Shown here: positions 7,684 through 15,027 of the stretch, one piece after another | How positions within the stretch are numbered: the first letter of the stretch is position 1 | Layout of the letters: the number at the start of each line of letters is the position of its first letter | Assembly: GCA_030830765.1 (NCBI GenBank) | Contig: JAURMJ010000248.1 | Coordinates: 1 to 19,079, forward strand | Direction of reading: 5' to 3' | DNA length: 19,079 nt | Origin: Quisquiliibacterium sp. | GTDB lineage: Bacteria; Pseudomonadota; Gammaproteobacteria; Burkholderiales; Burkholderiaceae_E | Position numbers and translations under genes: made by a program | The notes under the pieces: generated by a model | The model's input: only the letters and a program-made list of their open reading frames with translations | What the model was told of the DNA's origin: nothing | The model's database searches: none

Positions 7684-8688
7684 ATGAAATATCGCCGGCT
7701 GGGCAGCACCAATCTGCAGGTTTCCGAACTGTGTCTGGGCACGATGATGTTCGGCGATCAGACCGAGGCCACCGAGGCCGCTTCGATGATCGCGCGGGCG
7801 CGCGAGCATGGCGTTAATTTTGTTGATACAGCCGATGTCTACACCGCGGGTGCATCGGAAAAGATGCTTGCTCCGTTGCTGGCCGCCGACCGTGATCGCT
7901 GGGTGCTTGCAACCAAGGGCGGCAACAAGATGTCGTCTGAGCCTAATCAGTCTGGTTATTCACGCAAATGGCTGGTCGAAGAGGTCGAGGCGAGCTTGAA
8001 GCGTCTTGGTACCGACTACATCGACATCTATTACATGCACCGCGACTTCGAAGATGTGAATCTGTCCGAAGCGTTGTACACCTTCCAGGATTTGATCCGT
8101 GCAGGGAAAATCCGCTACCTTGGACTTTCGAATTTCCGTGGCTGGCGCATTTCGGAGGTGGTGAGACTGTGTGACGCGATGGGCATGCCACGGCCGGCGG
8201 TCTGTCAGCCGTACTACAACCTGCTGAACCGGATGCCCGAGGTCGAGGTGCTGCCGGCCTGTGCGCATTATGGGCTTGGAGTCACTCCCTACAGCCCGAT
8301 CGCACGCGGCGTGCTGACCGGGAAATATCAGCCCGGTTCCGCGCCGGTCGAAGGCAGCCGTGCAGCGCGCGCCGAGCGCAGGATCATGCAGACCGAGTGG
8401 CGCCAGGAATCGCTGCATATTGCGCAAACGCTGCAGGAGCATGCCAGCGCACGAGGGACAACGCCGGTCCAGTTCGCCGTTGCCTGGCTGCTGGCCAACC
8501 GACTGATCAGTTCGGTGATCGCCGGACCGCGCACACCAGCCCAGTGGGATGATTACTTCGGCGCGCTTGAGTTTGAATGGTCCGCGGAAGATGAGGCGCT
8601 GATCGATTCACTCGTCGCACCAGGTCATCCTTCCACGCCGGGTTACAGCGATCCTCAGTACCCGTTCTTCGGGCGATTGCTCGGTTGA
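7684..8688 (+). CDS. Aldo/keto reductase
   Basis: This 334-residue, soluble, NADPH-type oxidoreductase keeps the catalytic tetrad of the superfamily: D48 and Y53 in FVDTADVY, K78 in ATKGG and H119 in YYMHR. The family signature LIRAGKIRYLGLSNF and the C-terminal cofactor segment SVIAGPRTPAQ are also present. It most resembles the AKR groups that include YghZ/Tas-like and potassium-channel beta-like reductases, which reduce aldehydes or ketones. The real substrate cannot be told. GAGG eight bases before the ATG supports the start. It is probably transcribed alone: a terminator lies upstream and it converges on the gene at 8767. Confidence 0.93.
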   Translation: MKYRRLGSTNLQVSELCLGTMMFGDQTEATEAASMIARAREHGVNFVDTADVYTAGASEKMLAPLLAADRDRWVLATKGGNKMSSEPNQSGYSRKWLVEEVEASLKRLGTDYIDIYYMHRDFEDVNLSEALYTFQDLIRAGKIRYLGLSNFRGWRISEVVRLCDAMGMPRPAVCQPYYNLLNRMPEVEVLPACAHYGLGVTPYSPIARGVLTGKYQPGSAPVEGSRAARAERRIMQTEWRQESLHIAQTLQEHASARGTTPVQFAVAWLLANRLISSVIAGPRTPAQWDDYFGALEFEWSAEDEALIDSLVAPGHPSTPGYSDPQYPFFGRLLG

Positions 8689-8699
8689 TCCCAGGGACT

Positions 8700-8719
8700 C
8701 GCCCGGAGGAAACCGGGCG
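8700..8719 (+). terminator. Hairpin between convergent genes
   Basis: CGCCCGG and CCGGGCG pair perfectly around a six-base loop, 12 bases after the aldo/keto reductase stop. There is no T-run directly after it, so it may act as a weak terminator or protect the 3' end of the mRNA. Confidence 0.45.
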
Positions 8720-8766
8720 GGTCAGCAGATTTGTCTGGTTGTCGCGCTTTTTGACCGGCTTCTCGA

Positions 8767-10365
8767 TCAGAATGCGGCCACGACACCGTCTCCACGAGGG
8801 TCTGCACCACCCTCCATGACGCCGTTCGGCTTCAGAATGATCGCCTGGGCGTGACCCATGGCCTCGTCGAACTCAGGCATCAGCTCAACGTCATGGCCGC
8901 GTTTTCGCAGCGTCTCGACAACGTCGGGTGCAAACCGGGATTCCAGCTTCAGTGTGTCGCTGGGTCGCCCCCAGGTGCGTCCGAGCAGCCAGCGCGGTGC
9001 TGTGATTGCCGCCTGTGGATCCATGCCGAAGTTCGCCGTGCGCGAAAACACGGCACTCTGGCTTTGCGGCTGACCGTCGCCTCCCATATTGCCGTACACC
9101 ATGACCCGTCCATCGGAGAATTCGGCCATGGCCGGGTTCAGGGTATGAAAGGGCTTGCGGCCAGGTTGCAGAAAGTTCAGCGCATCGGGCGACAGTGAAA
9201 AGCTGCAACCACGGTTCTGCCACGCGACTCCGGTGTCCTCAACGACCACACCGGAGCCGAACTCGTGATAAACGGACTGGATGAATGAGACTGCCAGACC
9301 GTTGCCATCGATGACCCCCATCCAGATCGTGTCGGCAGGACCCTTGCCTTGACCCCATGGGGCTGCGCGCTCGGGATCGATCGCGGCGCACATTTTGTCC
9401 AGTGCATCGGGCCGCAGAAATTCCTGTGGGTCGACGCTCATATAAGCCGGATCTGTGATGTGACGATCGCGAATTCTGAAAGCCTGCTTGGTCGCTTCCA
9501 CCGCTGAATGGACAAAGTCTGCACCAAGCGGATCCATCGATTGAAGGCCCATCCTGTCGAGAATTCCGAGAATCATCAGCGAGACCGCGCCCTGGGTCGG
9601 CGGTGGCATGTTGTAGACCGTGCCAAGACTGTGAGCCAGCTTCAAAGGCTCCCGCCATTGGGCCCGGTGAGCAAGCAGGTCTTCAAGAGCAACCGGGCTG
9701 CCGGCCTTTTGCAACGCGGCCACATGACTGCGTGCAATATCGCCTCGATAGAAGTCATCGAGCCCGGCATGGGCAAGTCGCTCCAGCGTGGCAGCCAGTG
9801 CTGGCTGCATGAAGCGCGCGCCAACTTGAGGAACCTCGCCTGATGGCAGGAACAGCCCGGCAAAACCTGGCACGTTCTGTAGCTCATCGCGCTTGCCAAG
9901 CGTATTCAGGTGCTGACTGCGCGTCACTGGAGAGCCGTCGCGCGCATAGTGAATGGCATCAGCCAGCAGACGCGTCAGTGGCAGCCGCCCGCCGATCTGT
10001 TGGCTCAGCGCGAAGGCGGCATCCCATCCTGAAATGGTGCCAGCCACCGTATTGGCCGCAACGCCGCCGCGAAACGGGATTGCAGTTTCGATACCGCGGT
10101 CTGCGTACCACTGCCTGTCTGCAGCCAATGCTGCCGCACCACAGGCATCCAGACCGCGAACAGCCTGACCGGGCACGCGGATCAGCCAGAACGAGTCGCC
10201 ACCGATCGAATTCATGTGCGGATAGACGACCGCGATCGTGGCGGCTGCAGCAATCATCGCCTCGATCGCATTGCCGCCATCGCGCATCACAGCAAGTGCT
10301 GCCTGCGAGGCCAGCGCATGGGGGGCCGCGGCCATGCCGCGGGTGCCTCGGATGGAATTGAGCAT
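8767..10365 (-). CDS. Gamma-glutamyltransferase family protein
   Basis: The 532-residue protein belongs to the N-terminal-nucleophile GGT superfamily. These proenzymes cleave themselves before a threonine that becomes the catalytic residue. Here the candidate is T346 in GPADTIWMGVIDGNG. Other landmarks are DGGNAIEA (29-36), PHMNSIGGDSFWL (49-61), MPPPTQGA (253-260), KPFHTLNPAM (404-413), GNMGGDGQPQ (425-434) and the terminal GGADPRGDG. No signal peptide is visible, so it should stay in the cytoplasm, unlike classical periplasmic GGT. The HMN.-GGD-FWL block recalls HpxW (oxamate amidohydrolase) and YwrD-like members, so glutathione need not be the substrate. It starts 22 bases after argF with a weak ribosome-binding site, as the third gene of the argD-argF operon. 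Confidence 0.88.
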   Translation of the reverse strand: MLNSIRGTRGMAAAPHALASQAALAVMRDGGNAIEAMIAAAATIAVVYPHMNSIGGDSFWLIRVPGQAVRGLDACGAAALAADRQWYADRGIETAIPFRGGVAANTVAGTISGWDAAFALSQQIGGRLPLTRLLADAIHYARDGSPVTRSQHLNTLGKRDELQNVPGFAGLFLPSGEVPQVGARFMQPALAATLERLAHAGLDDFYRGDIARSHVAALQKAGSPVALEDLLAHRAQWREPLKLAHSLGTVYNMPPPTQGAVSLMILGILDRMGLQSMDPLGADFVHSAVEATKQAFRIRDRHITDPAYMSVDPQEFLRPDALDKMCAAIDPERAAPWGQGKGPADTIWMGVIDGNGLAVSFIQSVYHEFGSGVVVEDTGVAWQNRGCSFSLSPDALNFLQPGRKPFHTLNPAMAEFSDGRVMVYGNMGGDGQPQSQSAVFSRTANFGMDPQAAITAPRWLLGRTWGRPSDTLKLESRFAPDVVETLRKRGHDVELMPEFDEAMGHAQAIILKPNGVMEGGADPRGDGVVAAF

Positions 10366-10387
10366 TGGTAGAGTCCGCTAAATGTGG

Positions 10388-11311
10388 TTATTCGATCCGG
10401 CCCAGCAGAAGGAATTCCATCAGGGCTTTTTGCACATGCAGTCGGTTCTCGGCCTCGTCCCAGACGACCGATTGAGGTCCGTCGATGACTGCGGCCTCAA
10501 CCTCTTCGCCCCGATGCGCTGGCAGGCAATGCATGAAAACCGCCTCTGAGGCGGCCATCTTCATCATCGGCGTATCGACCTGCCAGTCGGCAAAGGCGGC
10601 GCGGCGCTCGGCGTCCTCGGCTTCAAAACCCATGCTGGTCCAGACATCAGTGGTGACCAGATGCGCTGTGCGACACGCTTCATGAGGATCTGGAAACTGC
10701 TCGAAATGATCGGTGCCGGTCAGATTTGCACGTTCCGGCTCGACTTCATAGCCGGGCGGGGTCGAGACGTGGACCTTGAAATCAAGCAGTTCGGCCGCCT
10801 GCAGCCAAGTGTTGCAAACATTGTTTGAATCGCCGATCCAGGCCACCGTGCGACCTTCGATCGAGCCGCGGTGCTCCACATACGTGAAGATGTCAGCCAG
10901 AATCTGGCACGGGTGGTACTCGTTGGTCAGGCCGTTGATTACTGGGACACGCGAGTGCGCGGCAAATCGCTCGATGATCTCCTGCTCGAAGGTGCGGATC
11001 ATCACGATGTCGCACATCCGCGAGATCACCTGGGCTGCGTCCTCGACCGGTTCGCCACGGCCCAGCTGGGAATCGCGGGTATTCATGTAGATCGCCGCAC
11101 CGCCAAGCTGCTGCATGCCGGCTTCAAAGGACAGCCGAGTGCGCGTGCTGGCCTTCTCGAAAATCATGACCAACGTACGGTCTGCCAGCGGGTGATAGCG
11201 CTCGTAGCGCTTGTACCGATCCTTGATGATCCGGGTGCGCTCGAACAGGTAGGCGATGTCCTCGCGCGTCAGGTCATTCAGTTGCAACAGGTGCCTAGGC
11301 GGTATGGTCAT
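10388..11311 (-). CDS. argF: Ornithine carbamoyltransferase
   Basis: ArgF transfers a carbamoyl group from carbamoyl phosphate to ornithine, giving citrulline. The 307-residue length is normal. The carbamoyl-phosphate loop STRTR (55-59), HPCQ (133-136), the ornithine-binding TTDVWTSMG segment (220-228) and the catalytic HCLPAHRG (261-268) are all intact. A strong GGGAG lies seven bases before the ATG, inside the 15-base gap after argD, so the two are one operon. The citrulline made here feeds argG, which is 6 kb away on the same strand. A GGT-family gene follows after 22 bases. Confidence 0.98.
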   Translation of the reverse strand: MTIPPRHLLQLNDLTREDIAYLFERTRIIKDRYKRYERYHPLADRTLVMIFEKASTRTRLSFEAGMQQLGGAAIYMNTRDSQLGRGEPVEDAAQVISRMCDIVMIRTFEQEIIERFAAHSRVPVINGLTNEYHPCQILADIFTYVEHRGSIEGRTVAWIGDSNNVCNTWLQAAELLDFKVHVSTPPGYEVEPERANLTGTDHFEQFPDPHEACRTAHLVTTDVWTSMGFEAEDAERRAAFADWQVDTPMMKMAASEAVFMHCLPAHRGEEVEAAVIDGPQSVVWDEAENRLHVQKALMEFLLLGRIE

Positions 11312-11326
11312 CGCGTTTCTCCCGGT

Positions 11327-12520
11327 TCAGGATGCTTTCGGTTGCGCCAGCAGGTCTCGGACCAGCGGCACTAGCCGGTCGATCAGCAGGTCGGCGTGGT
11401 CTCTCGTGAAGACCAGCGGAGGAAGCAGGCGAATTACGGTATCGGCGGTGACATTCAAGATCACGCCTTGCTCAAGACATTTTTCGACCATTCCTGAACA
11501 CGGACGATCAAGCTCGATACCCAGCATCAGCCCCTTCCCGCGAATGTCGACGACGCCAGGCAGCGTGCCGATTTCGCGAGCCAGCGCATCGACAAGATAC
11601 TTGCCGACCTCCGCGGCGTTGGCCATCAGTCCATCCTCCTCCATCGTGCGGATCGTGGTGCTGCCAGCACGCATTGCAAGCGGATTGCCACCGAAGGTTG
11701 TGCCATGGGTGCCCGGGGTCAGGGTGCGCGCCGCCTGGCCATCGGCAACCACGGCGCCGATCGGTATGCCCGAACCCAGACCCTTGGCCAGCGGCATGAC
11801 ATCGGGCTTGATCCCGGCCCACTGGTGCGCGAACCACTTGCCTGTGCGACCCATGCCACACTGCACCTCGTCGATCATCAGCAGCAGACCCTTTTCATCG
11901 CAAAGCGCGCGCGCTTCGCGAAGGTACTCGAGTTGCGCCGGCTGAATGCCACCCTCACCCTGGATCGCCTCGATGAAGATCGCGACGACATTGGGTCGCT
12001 GCGCGATCGTCTTGCGCAATGCGTCCAGATCGTTCAGCGGGATATGCACAAAGCCTTCGACCAGCGGCTCAAAGCCTTTCTGAACCTTTGCATTGCCGGT
12101 TGCCGAAAGCGTGGCCAGAGAGCGGCCATGGAAGGATTTGTCATAGACGATGATTTCGGGCCGGTCGATGCCACGGTCATGCCCGTATTTACGCGCGATC
12201 TTGATCGCAGCCTCGTTAGCCTCGAGCCCCGAGTTGCAAAAGAACACATTGGTCATGCCGCTGCGTTCGAGCAGCAGGTTCGCCAGTTCGTTGCGCAGCG
12301 GATGTTCGAACAGGTTGGAGACGTGAATCACCCGACCGATCTGCTCGCGCAAGGCTGCCACCAACTTGGGGTGGTTGTGCCCAAGCGTATTGACCGCAAT
12401 GCCTGACAGGCAGTCCAGATAACGTTTGCCATCCGAGTCAAACAGCCAGACGCCGTCACCGTGTGTGAACACGACTGGCTGCTGCATATAAGTGCTCATC
12501 AGGGGCGAGGGCATGCTCAT
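11327..12520 (-). CDS. argD: Acetylornithine aminotransferase
   Basis: ArgD is a class-III pyridoxal-phosphate aminotransferase that converts N-acetylglutamate semialdehyde to N-acetylornithine. It often also serves succinyl-diaminopimelate in lysine synthesis. The 397-residue protein has the cofactor loop FFCNSGLEANE (93-103), YDKSFHGR (126-133), acidic partner D217 in IDEVQCGMGRTG, and the Schiff-base lysine K246 in PLAKGLGSG. GGAG six bases upstream of the ATG fixes the start. It is first in argD-argF-GGT and diverges from DUF3579. An inverted repeat lies 26-57 bases before the start and a terminator-like hairpin further up, which may bear on its control. ArgD fits better than ornithine or GABA aminotransferases because of the argF neighbour. 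Confidence 0.95.
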   Translation of the reverse strand: MSMPSPLMSTYMQQPVVFTHGDGVWLFDSDGKRYLDCLSGIAVNTLGHNHPKLVAALREQIGRVIHVSNLFEHPLRNELANLLLERSGMTNVFFCNSGLEANEAAIKIARKYGHDRGIDRPEIIVYDKSFHGRSLATLSATGNAKVQKGFEPLVEGFVHIPLNDLDALRKTIAQRPNVVAIFIEAIQGEGGIQPAQLEYLREARALCDEKGLLLMIDEVQCGMGRTGKWFAHQWAGIKPDVMPLAKGLGSGIPIGAVVADGQAARTLTPGTHGTTFGGNPLAMRAGSTTIRTMEEDGLMANAAEVGKYLVDALAREIGTLPGVVDIRGKGLMLGIELDRPCSGMVEKCLEQGVILNVTADTVIRLLPPLVFTRDHADLLIDRLVPLVRDLLAQPKAS

Positions 12521-12545
12521 CGAAATCTCCGCAGCGAAATCGTTG

Positions 12546-12577
12546 GCCGATCATCTGGGCTCAATAGTCTGATCGGC
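12546..12577. promoter_or_regulatory. Inverted repeat upstream of argD
   Basis: GCCGATCA (12546-12553) and TGATCGGC (12570-12577) are perfect 8-base arms separated by 16 bases, 26-57 bases before the argD ATG. It could be an operator for a dimeric regulator or a leader stem-loop. It is not an ArgR-like AT-rich box. No convincing argD promoter could be picked out around it. Confidence 0.45.
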
Positions 12578-12586
12578 ACCAGGGGG

Positions 12587-12625
12587 TCGTTCGAAAAACG
12601 AAAAACGGCGGCAAACGCCGCCGTT
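12587..12625 (-). terminator. Intrinsic terminator with no assigned gene
   Basis: AACGGCGGC (12604-12612) pairs perfectly with GCCGCCGTT (12617-12625) around a four-base loop. On the minus strand the hairpin is followed by TTTTCGTTTTTC. It therefore stops minus-strand transcription heading towards argD, yet no confident minus-strand gene lies upstream. It may end a small RNA or small gene, or act as an attenuator in a long argD leader. Confidence 0.7.
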
Positions 12626-12741
12626 GCTCGGCGCGACGCAGTGGGTTTTCCGCGCCGTCGCGACTCGCAGTTTGCCTAAAAGGCGCAGTACGGGTCAGCC
12701 TTGATTGTATGTGAAACGCCGCTCTGCTGGAACGCGTCGGC

Positions 12742-12771
12742 CTGAGAGTGTGCTGGGAGGCGACTTATAAT
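12742..12771 (+). promoter_or_regulatory. Predicted promoter of the DUF3579 gene
   Basis: A perfect TATAAT (12766-12771) lies 18 bases after CTGAGA (12742-12747), a 4 of 6 match to the -35 consensus. Transcription would start near 12778, leaving a leader of about 58 bases before the ATG at 12836. Confidence 0.6.
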
Positions 12772-12835
12772 CGATCCCTCCTGCGGGCGAAGAGGCGGCG
12801 CGTTGTCCGCATCCTGCGATGGAATCCAGACCTCG

Positions 12836-13147
12836 ATGATCGACACCCCGGCGCCACAGTCCTTCGTGATTCTCGGAGTCACCCGTGACGGACGGCAGTT
12901 TCGCCCGAGTGACTGGGCTGAGCGACTGTGCGGGGTGATGTCATCCTTCAGACCAGGTGCCGCACATTCCCAGAGCCACCTCGGGTATTCGCCTTATGTG
13001 GCTCCCGGTCTGCATGATGGTCTGCGATGTGTTCAGGTCGACGCACGGATCCATGGTCTCGAACCGATGGCTTACCACTTCCTCGTCGGCTTTGCGCGAG
13101 ATAACGAACTTCAGGTGATCAGCGCCAGTCCTGCTGAATCGGGTTGA
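12836..13147 (+). CDS. DUF3579 domain protein
   Basis: This is a 103-residue protein of the DUF3579 family, recognised by ILGVTRDGRQFRPSDWAERL, then CGVMSSF, YSPYVAPG, and the closing PMAYHFLVGFARDNELQV. The family is almost confined to betaproteobacteria, commonly beside arginine genes, and its function is unknown. The ATG at 12836 matches the usual family start just before the conserved block. A TTG at 12803 in the same frame has a better-placed GAGG (seven bases) and would add 11 residues, so the start is not settled. No membrane segment or signal is present. It diverges from argD, and its own promoter is predicted at 12742-12771. Confidence 0.85.
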   Translation: MIDTPAPQSFVILGVTRDGRQFRPSDWAERLCGVMSSFRPGAAHSQSHLGYSPYVAPGLHDGLRCVQVDARIHGLEPMAYHFLVGFARDNELQVISASPAESG

Positions 13148-13182
13148 GTCTGAGCCGCGCCCTCGAATTTTCAAGAACTGGC

Positions 13183-13198
13183 ACGAGATAAATCTCGT
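13183..13198. repeat. Inverted repeat ACGAGAT-AA-ATCTCGT
   Basis: Perfect 7-base arms flank a two-base centre, 36 bases after the DUF3579 stop. The near-palindrome is too tightly spaced for an ordinary terminator hairpin and has no T-run, so a protein-binding site is more likely. Confidence 0.45.
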
Positions 13199-13204
13199 AA
13201 GTTT

Positions 13205-13225
13205 CAGAAAACAATAAGATTTCTG
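13205..13225. repeat. Inverted repeat CAGAAA-N9-TTTCTG
   Basis: Six-base arms flank a nine-base AT-rich spacer, directly upstream of the predicted promoter at 13226-13254. With the repeat at 13183-13198 it may form the control region of the double-receiver gene, or a weak DUF3579 terminator. Confidence 0.4.
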
Positions 13226-13254
13226 TTCTCAGGACCATTTGCCTGCGGTAATAT
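13226..13254 (+). promoter_or_regulatory. Possible promoter of the double-receiver gene
   Basis: TTCTCA (13226-13231) and TAATAT (13249-13254) are separated by 17 bases. Matches to the consensus are 4 of 6 and about 5 of 6. The leader to the ATG at 13353 would be about 90 bases. Confidence 0.4.
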
Positions 13255-13352
13255 TCGGCAGGGTCTTGATTGTCCTTAGTGGCTTTTGTTGGCCATCGGC
13301 CAGGGTCTTTGCCACCGAGATTACAGGGCGTAAATCGCCGGAGACGTGCTTG

Positions 13353-14201
13353 ATGCTGCGCGCACATTCAACACCGAAACGCGCTTTGCCTTTAGCTGAA
13401 CCGCGACCTTTGTATCGGGTCGCCAGTTTTGGGCTGGCTGAGCGTTTTCGTCGGCTGATGCTGATCGTGCTGAATCATTCGCAGCAAAACCGCTATCGCT
13501 ATGTGCTGGCCGATTCCCGTTTGCCAGGTGAGTTTGATATCGCGCTGGTGGACATGACTGTTTCAGGCGGCCCGCAGATCGCCTCGGCTCTGCAGCATCT
13601 GCCGGAGGTTGGCGTGGTGGTGAAGATCGGTCGGCGTGACGATGACGTGCGCGGGCGCGATGATCTGCTCAAGCAGTCGTTCACTATGCACTTGCTTGAA
13701 ACCCTGAACCGCTTTGTCGAGTCTTTCCTGCTTGCGCGGCCAAGGTCACCCGAACCTGCTGGCCCGCGGCTCGTGCACGATCAGTCAGATTCTCCGCGCC
13801 GACGTCGTGTTCTGCTGGTCGATGACAGTGCAACGGTCCGCAGTAATCTGGCCCTTGCACTGCAGCGGATGGGCATCGACAGCCATGGTGTCGGGAGCGC
13901 AGCGCTGGCGCGACGGGCGCTGGAAGCCCGACGCTACGAGCTGGTCATCGTCGATGTCGTGATGCCGCAGGAGAACGGATTCTCTCTGACCCGGTGGATC
14001 AAGCGCGATAAAACGCTTCGGGACACGCCAGTCGTCATTCTCAGCGGGCGTTCCTCTGCGCTGGATCTTGCGCGGGGCGCATTAGCAGGCTGCGACAGCT
14101 ATCTGGTCAAACCAGCGTCGGTGCAATCGCTGCGCAGCACGGTGCTCAGGTTGGTCGCCAGACAGGAAATTGAGACGCTGGGCGCGACAGTCCGCCCCTA
14201 G
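13353..14201 (+). CDS. Two-receiver response regulator with degenerate first domain
   Basis: With ATG 13353 (GGAG nine bases upstream) the protein has 282 residues. The second half (about 152-270) is a complete receiver domain: D157/D158 in LLVDDSATVR, phospho-acceptor D201 in IVDVVMP, S231 in ILSGR and K253 in LVKPA. The first half (about 20-125) looks like a worn receiver. It has IALVDM with D67 where the acceptor would be and VVVKIG with K91, but no acidic pair at its start. An Arg/Pro-rich linker (about 129-152) joins them. There is no DNA-binding, GGDEF or other output domain, so it probably acts by protein contact. The frame is open upstream to 13239, but that start is less likely. It stands alone, between DUF3579 and convergent efp. 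Confidence 0.82.
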   Translation: MLRAHSTPKRALPLAEPRPLYRVASFGLAERFRRLMLIVLNHSQQNRYRYVLADSRLPGEFDIALVDMTVSGGPQIASALQHLPEVGVVVKIGRRDDDVRGRDDLLKQSFTMHLLETLNRFVESFLLARPRSPEPAGPRLVHDQSDSPRRRRVLLVDDSATVRSNLALALQRMGIDSHGVGSAALARRALEARRYELVIVDVVMPQENGFSLTRWIKRDKTLRDTPVVILSGRSSALDLARGALAGCDSYLVKPASVQSLRSTVLRLVARQEIETLGATVRP

Positions 14202-14303
14202 CAGTTGCGGCGACCCGACTTTGCACTGAGCTTTCAGGGATTGGTCGAGGACTTCGGTTCGCGATGCCCAACCTGCAAGATGGTCAGGTTTCAGACGGAC
14301 AAA

Positions 14304-14326
14304 GGGCCCGGCTTGCGGCCAGGCCC
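14304..14326 (-). terminator. Probable efp terminator
   Basis: On the minus strand a 9-base stem with one U-G wobble (GGGCCTGGC/GCCGGGCCC) closes a five-base loop and is followed by TTTGT. On the plus strand the wobble becomes a C-A mismatch, so it fits efp better than the convergent receiver gene. Confidence 0.6.
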
Positions 14327-14343
14327 CTGCACTGATCGGAAGA

Positions 14344-14362
14344 GCCTGGCGCGATGCCAGGC
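14344..14362. terminator. Second hairpin between convergent genes
   Basis: GCCTGGC and GCCAGGC pair perfectly around GCGAT, ten bases past the efp stop. A short CTTT follows on the plus strand and TCTTCC on the minus strand. It may serve both converging transcripts. Confidence 0.5.
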
Positions 14363-14371
14363 CTTTCAAAG

Positions 14372-14935
14372 TCAGCCTTTGACGCGGTTGCGGTACTCAG
14401 CAGTCCGCGTGTCGATTTCAATCTTGTCGCCGATTTCGACAAAGGCGGGGACCGCAAGCTCAAAGCCCGTGGGTTTGATTCTGGCCGGTTTCATGACCTT
14501 ACCCGAGGTGTCACCCTTGACCGCCGGCTCGGTGTACTCAACTTCACGCACCAGGCTGGTGGGCAGTTCGACCGACAGCGCGCGTCCTTCGTAGAAGGTG
14601 ACTTCGCATGTCATGCCATCATCGATGTAGTTCAGCGCGTCGCCCATTGAGTCGGCTTCGACTTCGTACTGGTTGTACTCGGCGTCCATGAACACGTACA
14701 TCGGATCGGCAAAGTACGAGTAAGTGACTTCCTTCTTGTCCAGGACCAGAACGTCGAATTTCTCGTCGGCCTTGTAGACAGTTTCCGTGCCCGAGGCATT
14801 CAGAAGGTTCTTCAGCTTCATCTTGACGACGGCGGCATTACGGCCGGACTTGTTGTACTCGGCCTTGAGCACGACCATCGGATCCTTGCCGATCATCACG
14901 ACGTTGCCAGTGCGCAGTTCCTGGGCGGTCTTCAT
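14372..14935 (-). CDS. efp: Elongation factor P, arginine type
   Basis: EF-P enters the ribosomal E site and relieves stalling at consecutive prolines. The 187-residue protein shows the three-domain EF-P pattern: the N-terminal KOW-like domain with the acceptor loop at NKSGRNAA, the OB domain with [14 protein letters not shown], and the C-terminal domain ending [19 protein letters not shown]. The tip residue is R32 rather than lysine, so modification should be by EarP rhamnosylation, not EpmA lysylation. earP lies 92 bases upstream on the same strand, which agrees. AGGA eight bases before the ATG supports the start. A TATAAT at 14985-14990 suggests its own promoter in the earP-efp gap. Two hairpins follow. 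Confidence 0.98.
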   Translation of the reverse strand: MKTAQELRTGNVVMIGKDPMVVLKAEYNKSGRNAAVVKMKLKNLLNASGTETVYKADEKFDVLVLDKKEVTYSYFADPMYVFMDAEYNQYEVEADSMGDALNYIDDGMTCEVTFYEGRALSVELPTSLVREVEYTEPAVKGDTSGKVMKPARIKPTGFELAVPAFVEIGDKIEIDTRTAEYRNRVKG

Positions 14936-14984
14936 CTGGAATTTCCTGTTTCAGCTATCGCGAATTTACGCGGATAAACCGTCA

Positions 14985-14990
14985 ATTATA
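14985..14990 (-). promoter_or_regulatory. Predicted efp promoter -10 box
   Basis: The minus strand reads TATAAT here, about 50 bases upstream of the efp ATG. The best -35 candidates are TTGAAA at 14 bases (close) or TAGTTG at 17 bases (weak). It would let efp be transcribed independently of earP. Confidence 0.5.
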
Positions 14991-15027
14991 GCGTCAACGC
15001 AGTTTTTCAACTATCCCGTGTGCATTT

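Noticed and set aside
11705..12406. Plus-strand open frame opposite argD
   Set aside because: Shadow of the aminotransferase gene, with no protein-like features.
12676..12882. 68-codon minus-strand frame ending before the unexplained terminator
   Set aside because: It overlaps the DUF3579 start and its promoter in antisense, has no good ribosome-binding site, and its sequence resembles no family I know. It is kept only as a possible explanation for the terminator at 12587-12625.
13259..13309. Nine-base direct repeat CAGGGTCTT at 13259 and 13301
   Set aside because: Two copies only, 42 bases apart, with no relation to helical phase or to the promoter. Chance is adequate.
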